Assembly: GCF_000341105.1 (NCBI RefSeq)
Contig: NZ_ANBB01000063.1
Coordinates: 1-64,000, forward strand
Direction: 5' to 3'
From: Nocardiopsis potens DSM 45234
GTDB taxonomy: Bacteria; Actinomycetota; Actinomycetes; Streptosporangiales; Streptosporangiaceae
DNA length: 64,000 nt
Shown here: positions 1 to 9,323 of the stretch, piece by piece
Numbering within the stretch: the first letter of the stretch is position 1
Layout: each line of letters opens with the position of its first letter
Program-made: the position numbers and the translations under genes
Notes under the pieces: model-generated
The model's database searches: none
Seen by the model: the letters and a program-made list of their open reading frames with translations, nothing else
Told to the model about the DNA's origin: nothing

Positions 1-295
1 GCGCCACCCGCAGCGCATAGCCGAAGGACTGGGTCTGCAGCACCTGCTCGCCCCGCTCGGCCAAACCCTCCCGCTCGATCATCTTGCGCAGGTGGTAGAT
101 GTAGGTCTGCGCGGTGGTCATCGCGCTCTTGGGCGGCGCCTGCCGCCACAGCTCCTCGATCAGCGAGTCCACCCGCACCAGCCGGTTGACCCGCGCCAGC
201 AGCAGCGCCAGCACCTGGCGCACCTTCGGCGCGGGGGGCGTGCAGATCCCCCCGCCGCCGATCGCCTCCACCGATCCCAGAAGTGTGAATCGCAT
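1..295 (-). CDS. SARP/BTAD-type transcriptional regulator, N-terminal part (cut by window edge)
   Basis: The reading frame starts at an ATG preceded by GGGGAG about six bases upstream and runs off the left edge. The 98 visible residues begin MRFTLLGSVEAIGGGGI and continue with KVRQVLALLLARVNRLV, VDSLIEELW and TTAQTYIYHLRKMI. This is the OmpR-like winged helix of SARP regulators, where the short N-terminal strands are followed directly by the DNA-binding helices. Such proteins usually activate antibiotic or other secondary-metabolite clusters and continue into a BTAD domain, which would lie outside the window. The family call is firm; its target cluster cannot be seen. Confidence 0.85.
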   Translation of the reverse strand, partial: MRFTLLGSVEAIGGGGICTPPAPKVRQVLALLLARVNRLVRVDSLIEELWRQAPPKSAMTTAQTYIYHLRKMIEREGLAERGEQVLQTQSFGYALRVA

Positions 296-751
296 GACGA
301 ACTCCCCATATCGTGGGCGCGGGCCCCGGCAAGGGGCCCGGCCACCGCATCCCGAGGTAATCGCAGGGCACACATATGTTCAGATTATTTGATATTCGAT
401 TTTCCGCTCGGCGGTCAAGTTAATTCGGTGTCCGTGTGCGGACAATGTCAGAAGATTGAAAAGTGGATCAACTCCTCCGTTCCGGAAAGGAGGGCGGGGT
501 GGGTGAACCGATCACTTATCGTGTCCGGATGATCGCGCAAAGATCTAGGGGTACTGGTTACGGTCGGACCGTTTCGCGCGGGATCGGAGCGTGCCGGCGC
601 CGCCCGACAGGGCTGTGACCTCTATAGAGAGGACGGTGCCGGAGAATCGGGCGGCGCTGTCGCCGGTATTGAGGCGATGCTATAAGGGGGTGGGGAAACC
701 CCTAGTTCGATCCCTCTCCCCTATCGGCGGAGATGGCTCCGTGATAAGAAA
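296..751. other. Intergenic region upstream of the SARP gene
   Basis: No credible gene is seen in this 456-bp gap. The part near 380-470 is AT-richer than its surroundings and, read on the minus strand, contains TTGACC followed by A/T-rich sequence. It may hold the SARP gene promoter. No repeat or clear hairpin was recognised. Confidence 0.4.
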
Positions 752-2278
752 TCAGGTCATCGGCTCCATTTTTTCTCCGCCTCTTGTTTTGAATTCTCCA
801 AGGTTTTGCGGATGGGTCTTCAAACGGTTGTTCAGGGTGCGCCGGGCCGCCGTCAGGGCCAGTGCGACGAAGAGGCCGAGCCCGCCCAGAAGGGCGTAGT
901 AGGCGGGTTCTCCCAGAACCGCGGAGAGGTGGGCGACCTGGCCGCCCAGCGCGGCCCCCACCGCCCCGGAGAGCCAGAACATGGCCAGCACCTGGGCGTC
1001 GTAGCCGCGCGGCGCGACCTCGGCGGCCAGGCTCAGGCCGACCGGCGCCACCGCCAGCTCCCCGACCACGAGGAGCAGGTAGGCGCCGAGCAGCCACAGC
1101 GGGGAGACCGGACCGGCCTCGGCGCCGAGCGCGGCCCCGCCCATCACCGCGAACGCGAGCCCGCCGAACAGCATGCCGACGGAGAACTTCGCCACCGCGC
1201 CGACCCGCCCGCCCAGCCTGACCCAGAGCGCGGCGAAGAGCGGCGCCAGCATCAGCAGGAAGAGCGGCTGCGCGGACTGGAACCAGCTGGCCGGGACCAG
1301 GAAGCCGGAGACCGTCCGCTCCACCGAGTCCAGGGCGAACTGGTTCAGCAGCGCGGGCCCCTGAGCGTAGAGCGTCCAGAACACCGCGGCGGCCCCGAGC
1401 ATCCACATGAAGGCGCGCAGCCGCGTCCGCTCCGGACCGCCCGCGGGCTGGCCGCGGACCAGCCGGGTGCCGTACACCACCGGGACGGCCAGGACGCCGG
1501 CGCCGATGATCATGAGCAGCCGCTCCGCGTTCAGCACCGAGGAGGCCAGGCCGGCGGCGACCAGCACCGCGAACAGCCCGCCCCACAGCAGCGTCCGGTG
1601 CAGCACCAGGCGGCGCACCGGCTCCGGGGCGGGGTTCCCGGGGCGCGCCCCCACATCGCCGAAGCCGCGCAGGCCGATCACGTAGTGCACCAGCCCGAGG
1701 AGCATGCCGATCGCGGCGATGCCGAACCCCAGGTGCCAGTCGACGCGCTCCGCCACGTACCCGGTGATCAGCGGCGCGAACAGGGCGCTGACCTGGATGC
1801 TCACGTAGAAGACGGAGAAGGCGGCCTCGCGCCGCTCCGGCCGGTCCTCGAACATCTGCCCGATCAGCGCCGCCATGCTCGGCTTCACCAGGCCGGTGCC
1901 GAGGATGACCAGGCCCAGCCCCGGGTAGAGGGAGAGCGGCAGCGGGACCGCCAGCACCGCGTGCCCGCAGGCGATGAGCACCCCGCCCCACAGCGTGGCC
2001 CGGCGCGGCCCGAGGATCCGGTCGGAGATCCAGCCGCCGGGCAGCGACGCCATGAAGACCAGGGACATGTACATGCCGACCAGGGCGGCGGCGCTCCCCG
2101 CGCCCATGCCCATCCCGCCGTCGGCGGGCTCGGCCACCAGGTACAGGTAGAGGATGGCGAGCAGGCCGTAGAAGCTGAACCGCTCCCACATGTCCACCAC
2201 GAACAGCGTCCCGAACCAGCGGGGGTAGCCGAAGAAGGTCCGCTCCGCGCCCGCCCGCCCGGAGGATCTCACCGCCAT
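752..2278 (-). CDS. POT/PTR2-family proton-dependent oligopeptide transporter
   Basis: The 508-residue membrane protein has the POT signature near its start, DMWERFSFYGLLAILYLYL, containing the conserved E-R-F motif. It also has GGWISDRILGPRRA between early helices and SVFYVSIQVSALFAPLI further on. Family members use the proton gradient to import di- and tripeptides; about 12-14 hydrophobic segments are visible. The frame is open further upstream, but the ATG at 2278 is preferred because a G-rich Shine-Dalgarno-like stretch precedes it and the extra residues are low-complexity. The gene lies downstream of jetD in the same direction but is separated by a 30-bp-stem hairpin, so it is probably transcribed separately. 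Substrate range is inferred from the family only. Confidence 0.88.
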   Translation of the reverse strand: MAVRSSGRAGAERTFFGYPRWFGTLFVVDMWERFSFYGLLAILYLYLVAEPADGGMGMGAGSAAALVGMYMSLVFMASLPGGWISDRILGPRRATLWGGVLIACGHAVLAVPLPLSLYPGLGLVILGTGLVKPSMAALIGQMFEDRPERREAAFSVFYVSIQVSALFAPLITGYVAERVDWHLGFGIAAIGMLLGLVHYVIGLRGFGDVGARPGNPAPEPVRRLVLHRTLLWGGLFAVLVAAGLASSVLNAERLLMIIGAGVLAVPVVYGTRLVRGQPAGGPERTRLRAFMWMLGAAAVFWTLYAQGPALLNQFALDSVERTVSGFLVPASWFQSAQPLFLLMLAPLFAALWVRLGGRVGAVAKFSVGMLFGGLAFAVMGGAALGAEAGPVSPLWLLGAYLLLVVGELAVAPVGLSLAAEVAPRGYDAQVLAMFWLSGAVGAALGGQVAHLSAVLGEPAYYALLGGLGLFVALALTAARRTLNNRLKTHPQNLGEFKTRGGEKMEPMT

Positions 2279-2496
2279 GCCGGCCCGCCCCCCTGCACCG
2301 CGCGGAGCGCCCGCCGCCCCCTCCGCACCGGAAGGGGCCGACCACCGCCGGGGAACGCCCGGTGTCCGACCGACTCGTTCGTTTTGACCATATCTGCCCC
2401 TTTCTGCCCCAGAGCGTTCCAGAGCCCCCTCGAAGGAGGATCGAAGCCGTCTCGGAGAAGGGGAAGGACCGGCGGTGACGTCGCGGTGACACATGG

Positions 2497-2560
2497 CGTT
2501 GATCTTGGAACCGTTGCGGTCTCGATGTCGATCGAGACCGCAACGGTTCCAAGATCAACG
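2497..2560. repeat. Perfect 30-bp inverted repeat, probable jetABCD terminator
   Basis: The arms at 2497-2526 and 2531-2560 are perfectly complementary over 30 bases, with a GTCG loop. The right arm contains the last bases and TGA stop of jetD (2555-2557). There is no T-run, so a simple intrinsic terminator is likely but not proven. The outer sequence GATCTTG...GTTGCGG recurs in the hairpin at 35219-35268, suggesting a dispersed palindrome family. Confidence 0.8.
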
Positions 2561-3865
2561 CGGAAAGGGCGGTCGGTCCCGGGCCGTGCTCAAGTCGTCC
2601 AGGAGAAGCTCCAGGACCGCCTCTTCTTCGATCCGGAGCCCGCGATCGAGCAGGACGGACTCCAGATCCGGATCCCAGTCGGCGGAGACCGGGGCTCCGG
2701 ACAGAGGGGGTCCGGCCATGCCAGCGGCATCGTGCTCGGAGACGGCGGCCCGGTAGTCGGACGCGGTGAACCGCCATGCCCGCCAGGGCACTCTGCGTAG
2801 GAGCGCGTTGGCGATGCGGACACCGCCCCAATCGAAGTCGCCGTGGTAGTACAGACCCGTCCCTGCGTCGGACAGGAGGCGGAGCAGCGTGACGGCCGCG
2901 GCACCGGGCTGGCCCTGAGTGCACACCAGGGGAGGGCACTCAGGGCCGAAGCGGTCGGCCGCCGCGGCGACCACGGCCGGGTTCTCGCAGACGTGCACCG
3001 GCGATCCTGCGGGCAGCGGCAACGGCGGGTCGCCGACCAGCTGGCGCAGGGTGAGGACGGCGGGCTGCCCGGCCGCGCGCAGGGCGGCCAGCGCGCGACC
3101 GGTCGCGGTCCTTCCGTCACCGGGGAGACCGGTGGCCAGGACGGTGGTCGACAGGTCGTCCCGGAGCAGCCCCGCCGCGGCCCACGCTTCTCGGCGCCAC
3201 TCGGCCCCGCTGCCCGCCGGGGTTCCCGTCAGTGCGCGGGCCGCCCCCAGTGCGAGCGTCCCCAACGGGCGGCCGTCGTCGAGGGCGTGTGCGTCTCCGC
3301 ATACCCGTGCCGCGAACGTCCCCAGGCCGATCCCGTCTCCGGGAAGTGCGGCGACGACGTCCGCCAGCGTGTGCAGCGCGGGGCCGGCCGCCGACGGCTC
3401 ACCCAGGATCCGGCGTGCCAGACCGGAGGCGCGCAATCCGCGATACCAGCAGTCAAGGCGGGGATCTTCTCCGCACACCGCCGCGAGCGGTGCGAAGGCC
3501 CGGTCCCAGGCACGGGCCTCTGCGGCTTCGGCATCGGGCCGCACCTGCACGGGGCCGGTGAGGGCCTCCACCGCGGCCGCGAGGCCGGCCGGACTGATCC
3601 CGGAACGGCGCAGCACCGCGTCCACCGCATCGAGGGAGACGGTGAGCGACCGCCCCCGCCGAGGCGGCCGGCCGAGCAGCCGCTGTGCGGCGGCGCGCTG
3701 CGCAGCGGTGGCGGCGGTCAGAACGGCGTTCCCGGTCGCGGGCTCCCCGCGCGCCAGGCGCTCCCGGACACGCTCGACCAGCCAGCGCAGGTCGGGACCG
3801 CCGAGGAGGCGCTCCAACCGAGGGTGGTCGACCCCGCTGAAGCCGCCGTCTCCGGTCACGGCCAC
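2555..3865 (-). CDS. jetD: Wadjet JetD-type protein (TIGR02679/DUF2399 family), putative TOPRIM nuclease subunit
   Basis: The 436-residue protein is the last of four overlapping genes and resembles the TIGR02679 family with a C-terminal DUF2399 region. The segment YYHGDFDWGGVRIAN, at about residues 338-352, carries the acidic D-x-D pattern expected of the TOPRIM-like metal site. In characterised Wadjet systems JetD is the nuclease that cuts circular plasmid DNA after the JetABC motor has extruded it; that role here is inferred from homology. It overlaps the end of jetC by 10 bases, indicating translational coupling. The stop codon sits inside a large palindrome, so the extreme C-terminus could have been reshaped by arrival of that element. 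Confidence 0.87.
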   Translation of the reverse strand: MAVTGDGGFSGVDHPRLERLLGGPDLRWLVERVRERLARGEPATGNAVLTAATAAQRAAAQRLLGRPPRRGRSLTVSLDAVDAVLRRSGISPAGLAAAVEALTGPVQVRPDAEAAEARAWDRAFAPLAAVCGEDPRLDCWYRGLRASGLARRILGEPSAAGPALHTLADVVAALPGDGIGLGTFAARVCGDAHALDDGRPLGTLALGAARALTGTPAGSGAEWRREAWAAAGLLRDDLSTTVLATGLPGDGRTATGRALAALRAAGQPAVLTLRQLVGDPPLPLPAGSPVHVCENPAVVAAAADRFGPECPPLVCTQGQPGAAAVTLLRLLSDAGTGLYYHGDFDWGGVRIANALLRRVPWRAWRFTASDYRAAVSEHDAAGMAGPPLSGAPVSADWDPDLESVLLDRGLRIEEEAVLELLLDDLSTARDRPPFPR

Positions 3866-6800
3866 AGTGGCTCCTGGCCCCCCGCGGTTCCACCGGGAGG
3901 TTCATCCGGTGGTCTCGTTCCGGGCTCCGGCCCTCGTGCCCGGCGGTCGCCGTCCCACTCCCAGCGGGTGACCAGGACCGCCGGTACCCCGTCCATCCGG
4001 GACAACTGGGCGATGGCCAGTCCGGGGACCTCCGGGTAGCACCCCCACTCGCGCTCGCTGGTCATCACCACGTCCAGGTCGAAGGAGGCCAGCAGCCCCA
4101 GGCACTTGGCCCGGGAGTCGTCGTCCACCCCGGCGAAGGCCTCGTCCAGGGTGATCAGCCTCGGCGCGTTCGGGTCGCCCGCGCTCGCGTAGTGCGAGGA
4201 GGCGGCGGCGAACAGCGGGATCGACATCGAGAGCACCCGCTCGCCGCCCGAGGCCGGACCGGTGGCGCTCTGCCACCTGCCGTGCTGGTACCGCTCGACG
4301 CCGAACTCGTACCAGGAGCGGTAGTCCAAGGCCTCGGTGAGGTGCTCCAGCCAGGTCCCTCCGCCCTGGTCGGCCGAGCGGACGCGGTCGATCTGCGCCT
4401 GTAGGAACCCGCCCACCGCCTCCCGGTCCTCCGGCGACCAGGCGTCGCTGTCCTGGCGCAGCCGGTCGCGGGCCGCGTTCAGCCCCGGCGGTGCGTTCTT
4501 CCGGGACGGGCGCCAGACCAGCTGGAGCTGCATGCCGGTGCTGGTGGGACGCCGCTCCAGTTCGGTGTTCATCTCCGCGACCTGCCGCTCGGCCGCCACG
4601 ATCAACTCCTGCAGCGTTCCCGCGACCTCGGTGATGAGGTGGTTCTCCAGGATCTCCCGCTCCCGGGCGGAGAGGATCCGCTTGCGCTCCTCGACCTCCC
4701 GGGCGAGGACGTCCGCCAGTTCGGGGACACCGTGTTCCCGCCCCTGGAAGACCACGTGCACGACCATGCCGTCCTCAAGGGACTGCGCGTCGGCCCGGTG
4801 GCCCCGTGCGGACAGGGCGTCCCGCAGCGTGTTCAGCTCCGCGGAGAGCCGTTTCTGCACCCGCTCCCAGGCGTTGTCCGAGTCGTCCACGTCGGCGAGG
4901 ACCGTGTCGACGGACCGGGCGAGCTCCACGGCCGGGCGCGGTGCCCATTCTTCGCCCGCGGACGGCGCCTCCAGCTCGGGCAGGGCGACGGAGAGCAGTC
5001 CGGTGGCGGTGAAGCGCCGCAGCGCGGCCACCGCCTCGGCGCGGTCGGCCGCGGCGGTCCCGATGTCGGCGGTCAGCTGCTCGATCCGGCCCTCGGCGCG
5101 GCCGCGATCCTCGACAGCGGTGCTGTGGGCGCTACGAGCCGCCTCCTGGAGGCCCCGGCACTCCCGTCGGGCGTCCTCGTTCGCCGCGAGCCGAGCCTGC
5201 AGATCGGCCACCGCGGCGCCGACGGTCTCCTGCAGTGTCGTGTGCCGCTCCTGGGCGGTGGCCGCCTCCTCAGCCGCGGTCTCGGCGCGGTCGGCGAGCT
5301 CCCGCAGATGCCCCCGGTACCGCTCGGCGTCCTCACGGCGCCCGTGCGCGTCGGCCTCGGCGTCGCGGCGCTCGCGCACCGCCGGCCACAGCGCCTCCAG
5401 CGAGATCCGGTAGTCCACCAGCGCACCGCGCATCCGGCGCAGTGCGGCGGCCTCCGCGGGGAGCCGCAGGTCGTCGGCTTCGCGCTCCAGCTCCTCCTGC
5501 GCCCGGCGGGCCTCCCGGGCGTGCTGTGCGGCCTTGCCGGCCACTTCCTCCCGCTGCTCCCGTGCCCGGGCGAGCAGCCGGGAGGCTTCACCGAACCCGG
5601 CATGTGCGCTGCGCAGGCCCTCGTCACCGGGGAACCCGGCGAGTTCGCGGTCCAGGGTGCGCTTCCGGCCGGCCAGCAGCTCCAGCTCCGCGTCGAGGCG
5701 GGCGAGCTCCGCGCCGGCTTCGGACAGCTCGGCCTCGACCCGGGCGATCCGCGCCCTGCGGGCCGCCTCGCGGGCGCCCTCGCCCAGGTACTCCGCCTCC
5801 TCTTTGGCCCACCGGCCGCGCAGCGCGCCGACGCGGAAGGAGCCGCGGGCGTCCACCCAGGTCGCGCGGTCGTCCCGGGGACCGCCGAGGCCGTGCTCCG
5901 CCGCTCCGATGGAGCCCAGCACCCGGTCCACCGTCTCCGAGGTGACGGCCGAGGCGCGGGGGTCGCCCGCGTCGATCGCGGGACGCAGCAGCGCCCGCAG
6001 CGATCTGCCCGGCACGGCGGCGCCCGGCACCAGCACGGTGTCGCCGGTGGCGCCGTCCTCGACGCTTCCGTCCGGCGCGACCCACGCGTCGAGCAGTCCG
6101 GACGCCTCCAGTGCGGCCTCCACCCCGGCGCGCTCCGCCTCCGGAACACCGTCCCGGAAGTCGACGAGCCTCCACAGCGGAGCGCCGAGGCGGTCCTCGC
6201 GCGCCCCCGGCTCCCGGGTGTGCGGGGCGGGCGGGGCGGACTGGCCGCCGCCGCGGAGCCGGTCGAGCTCGGCCTGCAACCCGTCCCGGTCACGGGCGAG
6301 TGCATTGCGGTCGAGCCGGAGGCGCGCGGTGGACTCGGCCAGAAGGCCTCCGGCCCGGCGCGCCTCCTCCTCCACCTCGACGCGTGCCGGGTTCGGGCCG
6401 TCCAGCCGCCCGGTCCAGTCCTGCAATCGGTCGAGCAGGCCCTCAGGGGCGGCCGGGCGGAGCTCGGAGCATGCCGAGACGTGCTCGCGTACGGCCGAGA
6501 CCAGCTCCGCCGAAGCGCGGTCGACACCGGCCCGGGCGGCGGACACCCGCTCTTCCCGCTCGACGAGCTGCTCGTCGGCCTCGACCAGCCGCTCCTCGGC
6601 GGACCGGTGGAGCGCGGCGGCCTCCTCGGCAGCGGCCAGTACCCCCTCGACATGGGTGATCGCGCGCTCACGTCGCCCGGTGAGCGCCTCCGCGGCCCGC
6701 CGCGCGGCATCGAGTCCGCCGTTCGGCGGGGCGGTACCGGCATGCGGCTCCACCGAGGCACGGTGCTCTTCGGCGATGTCGGCGTCCTGCGCCCGATTGC

Positions 6801-8052
6801 GCGCGGTGCTCAGCGCGGTCTCCAGGACCTGCGCGGCGCCGGTGCCGCGTGCCTCGGCGTCGGCGAGGCGCCGTTCGACGTGGGTGAGCTCTCCGGAGGC
6901 GCGATCGGAATCCTGGACCGCCGCCGCCCGCCGCGCCTCGGTGCTCCGCGCCTCGCGGGCGGCCTGCTCCAGGGCGTCCGCACTGCGCATCTCCGGTGCC
7001 GCGCGCAGCGCCTTCTCTTCCGCGTCGAGCCGCACCGCCCGCTCGTGCTGCTTCTTCAACTCGGTATCGGCGGCCTCCACCTTGTGCCGGGCCTGCTCGT
7101 GCTGCACGTTGGCGGCGCGGAGCGCCTCGTTCAACTTCTCGTAGGCGGAGTTCTTCTCGCGGGGCGGACGCGCTCGACGCCGCGCGGCCACACATGCATA
7201 GCCGCGGTAGTGCTCAAGGAAGCGTGCGGCGGCCCGCTCCGCGTCGACCATGGCACCGAGTTCGTCCCGCTCCTCGTCGAGGCTGCGGAACGCGTCGGCG
7301 GCGTCGGCCACGACCGCCTGGTCCATCGGGGGGAGCGCCTCGGTGAGGGCCCGGGACAGGGCCGCCTCGTCGGGCCGCTTGGACAGCTGCGGCTGGCGGA
7401 GCCGGATCAGCAGCTCGACCAGTGCCCGATAGCGCTCCTCACCGAGCCCGAAGAGCTCCTCGTCCACCGCTCTGCGGTAGTCGCGGGCGGTGCGGTAGGT
7501 CCTGCCGAGACCGCCGAGGGCCTCGTCCAAGCGGTCGTGGGTGAGGGCGGTGCGCGCCGCGTCGACCAGGCGCAGTCCGTGCTCCCCGGGGAGGCCGATC
7601 CGCTGCCGGGTGACGAAGAACCAGTGGCGGGCGATGCCGCGGCCGGCCACCGCCTTGAGTCCGCAGCCGAGGGTGCGGAACTCCGGGGTACCGTCTTCGG
7701 CGCGGCGGCCGAACTCGATCCAGGTGTAACCGAGCCGCTCCGGGTGCTCGTGCTCCCCGCCGAGCAGCAGGTTCCACTCCATGCGCTTCTTGGGGTCGCC
7801 GTCGGGCTCCACCCGGCGTGCCGAGAGGTCACCGTCCAGCAGGAACGGCAGGGACAGCGCGAGCACCTTCGACTTGCCGGTGCCGTTGTTGCCGCGCAGC
7901 AGCAGCCGCCCGTCGCGGAACCGGAACTCCTCGTTCTCGTAGTAGAACATGTCGACCAGGCCGAGCCGCAGCGGCTGCCACCGCTCCCGCACCGGGACCG
8001 GGAGGCCGTCCGCGGGCCCGGGCAGTGCAGGTTCGATCGGGATCTGCGTCAT
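3856..8052 (-). CDS. jetC: Wadjet JetC-type SMC-like ATPase (TIGR02680 family)
   Basis: This 1398-residue protein is an SMC/SbcC-type ATPase. Walker A is GNNGTGKS at residues 54-61. The centre is a long region rich in Glu, Arg and Ala in heptad-like patterns, expected to form an antiparallel coiled coil. The C-terminal head has the ABC signature SGGERVLSMS near residue 1266 and a Walker B ITLDEAFAGVDDD near 1300. The family (TIGR02680) is the motor subunit of Wadjet anti-plasmid complexes, which extrude DNA loops using ATP. Its ATG overlaps the jetB stop by four bases. Length and both head halves look complete, so the gene appears functional. Confidence 0.93.
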   Translation of the reverse strand: MTQIPIEPALPGPADGLPVPVRERWQPLRLGLVDMFYYENEEFRFRDGRLLLRGNNGTGKSKVLALSLPFLLDGDLSARRVEPDGDPKKRMEWNLLLGGEHEHPERLGYTWIEFGRRAEDGTPEFRTLGCGLKAVAGRGIARHWFFVTRQRIGLPGEHGLRLVDAARTALTHDRLDEALGGLGRTYRTARDYRRAVDEELFGLGEERYRALVELLIRLRQPQLSKRPDEAALSRALTEALPPMDQAVVADAADAFRSLDEERDELGAMVDAERAAARFLEHYRGYACVAARRRARPPREKNSAYEKLNEALRAANVQHEQARHKVEAADTELKKQHERAVRLDAEEKALRAAPEMRSADALEQAAREARSTEARRAAAVQDSDRASGELTHVERRLADAEARGTGAAQVLETALSTARNRAQDADIAEEHRASVEPHAGTAPPNGGLDAARRAAEALTGRRERAITHVEGVLAAAEEAAALHRSAEERLVEADEQLVEREERVSAARAGVDRASAELVSAVREHVSACSELRPAAPEGLLDRLQDWTGRLDGPNPARVEVEEEARRAGGLLAESTARLRLDRNALARDRDGLQAELDRLRGGGQSAPPAPHTREPGAREDRLGAPLWRLVDFRDGVPEAERAGVEAALEASGLLDAWVAPDGSVEDGATGDTVLVPGAAVPGRSLRALLRPAIDAGDPRASAVTSETVDRVLGSIGAAEHGLGGPRDDRATWVDARGSFRVGALRGRWAKEEAEYLGEGAREAARRARIARVEAELSEAGAELARLDAELELLAGRKRTLDRELAGFPGDEGLRSAHAGFGEASRLLARAREQREEVAGKAAQHAREARRAQEELEREADDLRLPAEAAALRRMRGALVDYRISLEALWPAVRERRDAEADAHGRREDAERYRGHLRELADRAETAAEEAATAQERHTTLQETVGAAVADLQARLAANEDARRECRGLQEAARSAHSTAVEDRGRAEGRIEQLTADIGTAAADRAEAVAALRRFTATGLLSVALPELEAPSAGEEWAPRPAVELARSVDTVLADVDDSDNAWERVQKRLSAELNTLRDALSARGHRADAQSLEDGMVVHVVFQGREHGVPELADVLAREVEERKRILSAREREILENHLITEVAGTLQELIVAAERQVAEMNTELERRPTSTGMQLQLVWRPSRKNAPPGLNAARDRLRQDSDAWSPEDREAVGGFLQAQIDRVRSADQGGGTWLEHLTEALDYRSWYEFGVERYQHGRWQSATGPASGGERVLSMSIPLFAAASSHYASAGDPNAPRLITLDEAFAGVDDDSRAKCLGLLASFDLDVVMTSEREWGCYPEVPGLAIAQLSRMDGVPAVLVTRWEWDGDRRARGPEPGTRPPDEPPGGTAGGQEPLWP

Positions 8053-9323
8053 CCTGCCTGCCTCCTGCGTCGGCGATTCCTCTGCCGCGGCCCTTCGTCC
8101 GCCGCCATGACGGGCGTGCCCACCGCGTACCGGGCCAGCGCGGGCAGCGGGGCGACCGTCCGCTCCCCGGTGGCCGGATCCGTCCCGGTCGCCGCGAGGG
8201 CCAGCGCCTCCAGCTTCTCCACGGCCCGCGCCACCAGCTCCCCTTCGGCACCCGGGTCGCGGGCGGTCTTCGCCCAGTACTTCCCGTACTCCCCGGCGAG
8301 CTCGCGGACGCGGGCCTCCAGCGCGGCCACCGCCACCGGCCCGGCCTGCCCGGCCAGATGCTCGGCGAGCAGCAGGGTGACGTGTCCGTGGGTGCCCTTC
8401 TCCGGCATCCGGACGTCGGTGAGGTCGTCCTCGGGATCGACCATTGCGATGCCCTCCCGGCGCACCTCCGGGACCAGCCCGGTGAGCTCGGTGATCCGCC
8501 TGGTGATCGCGGCGCGCTGGCTGGTCAGGTAGGCGGTCTCGGCCTCGGTCAGCGTGTCGTGGTAGAGCACCGGGTCGTCGAGCAGCCGACGGGTGAGCAG
8601 GTGGCGAAGTGCCCGGTTGCGCAGATCATCGCTGTCCATCGCGGCCAGCGCGGGGTCGGAGGTCAGCTCCGAGAGCCGGCCGTCGAGATCCCCGGCGGTG
8701 GCCATGGACGGGCCCACCCTGCCGGAGAGCAGGCCGGCCAGCACCCGGCGCCGCACGTCGTAGAGGACGTCCCCGGTGGCCCGGACGTAGTCCTCCTCGT
8801 CCCCGGCGACCCTGACGAGCAGCCCGGTGCGGACCAGCAGCCGCACCACGGCGACGAGGTCGGTCCGCTCGCCCCGCTCTTCCAGGGTGAAGGCGATGCC
8901 CGTGCGGGCCAGCGACGGCTCGGCGGCCTCCAGGACGATCTGCGATGCCAGCCGCCCCAGGGCGATCTGCGCCTCGGACCGCTCCAGCACCGCCAGCGCC
9001 AGGCAGAACAGCACGTAGCGGCGGCGGGTGAAGGCCGACCGGGCCCCGCCGGCCTCCCGCGCGGGATGGGTCGGATCGGCGGTGCTCCCGGGGGACTTGC
9101 GCAGCCGGGCGACCTCGGCGTCGACGTGCAGCGCCCACCCCGTATTGCGGTCGAACCACTCCCGCAGGTCGCGGGCGTGCTGGCGGACGAGCCGGAACTC
9201 GTCGGCGGTGGGGCCGTCGGCGAGGAGCAGCGGTTCGCGCAGCAGCGCGCGGGCGGCGCGGCGGACCTCGCTATCGCGCTGCTCCCGGTTGCGCACCCCC
9301 AGTGCGGTGTCGGCGGGGCTCAT
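8049..9323 (-). CDS. jetB: Wadjet JetB-type protein (TIGR02678/DUF2398 family)
   Basis: The 424-residue protein belongs by sequence and context to the TIGR02678/DUF2398 family. It has the family's early region ALLREPLLLADGPTADEF, followed by winged-helix-like segments, and lacks transmembrane segments or nucleotide-binding motifs. In Wadjet complexes JetB plays the KITE-like role, bridging the kleisin JetA and the SMC-like JetC. It overlaps jetA and jetC by four bases each, so the set is almost certainly co-translated. The functional assignment rests on family membership and on position between JetA and JetC homologues. Confidence 0.88.
   Translation of the reverse strand: MSPADTALGVRNREQRDSEVRRAARALLREPLLLADGPTADEFRLVRQHARDLREWFDRNTGWALHVDAEVARLRKSPGSTADPTHPAREAGGARSAFTRRRYVLFCLALAVLERSEAQIALGRLASQIVLEAAEPSLARTGIAFTLEERGERTDLVAVVRLLVRTGLLVRVAGDEEDYVRATGDVLYDVRRRVLAGLLSGRVGPSMATAGDLDGRLSELTSDPALAAMDSDDLRNRALRHLLTRRLLDDPVLYHDTLTEAETAYLTSQRAAITRRITELTGLVPEVRREGIAMVDPEDDLTDVRMPEKGTHGHVTLLLAEHLAGQAGPVAVAALEARVRELAGEYGKYWAKTARDPGAEGELVARAVEKLEALALAATGTDPATGERTVAPLPALARYAVGTPVMAADEGPRQRNRRRRRQAG

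Noticed and set aside
4639-8532. 1297-codon open frame on the plus strand opposite jetC
   Set aside because: It is the antisense shadow of jetC; GC-rich third positions keep it open, and it has no ribosome site or recognisable domains, while the minus strand has full ATPase motifs.
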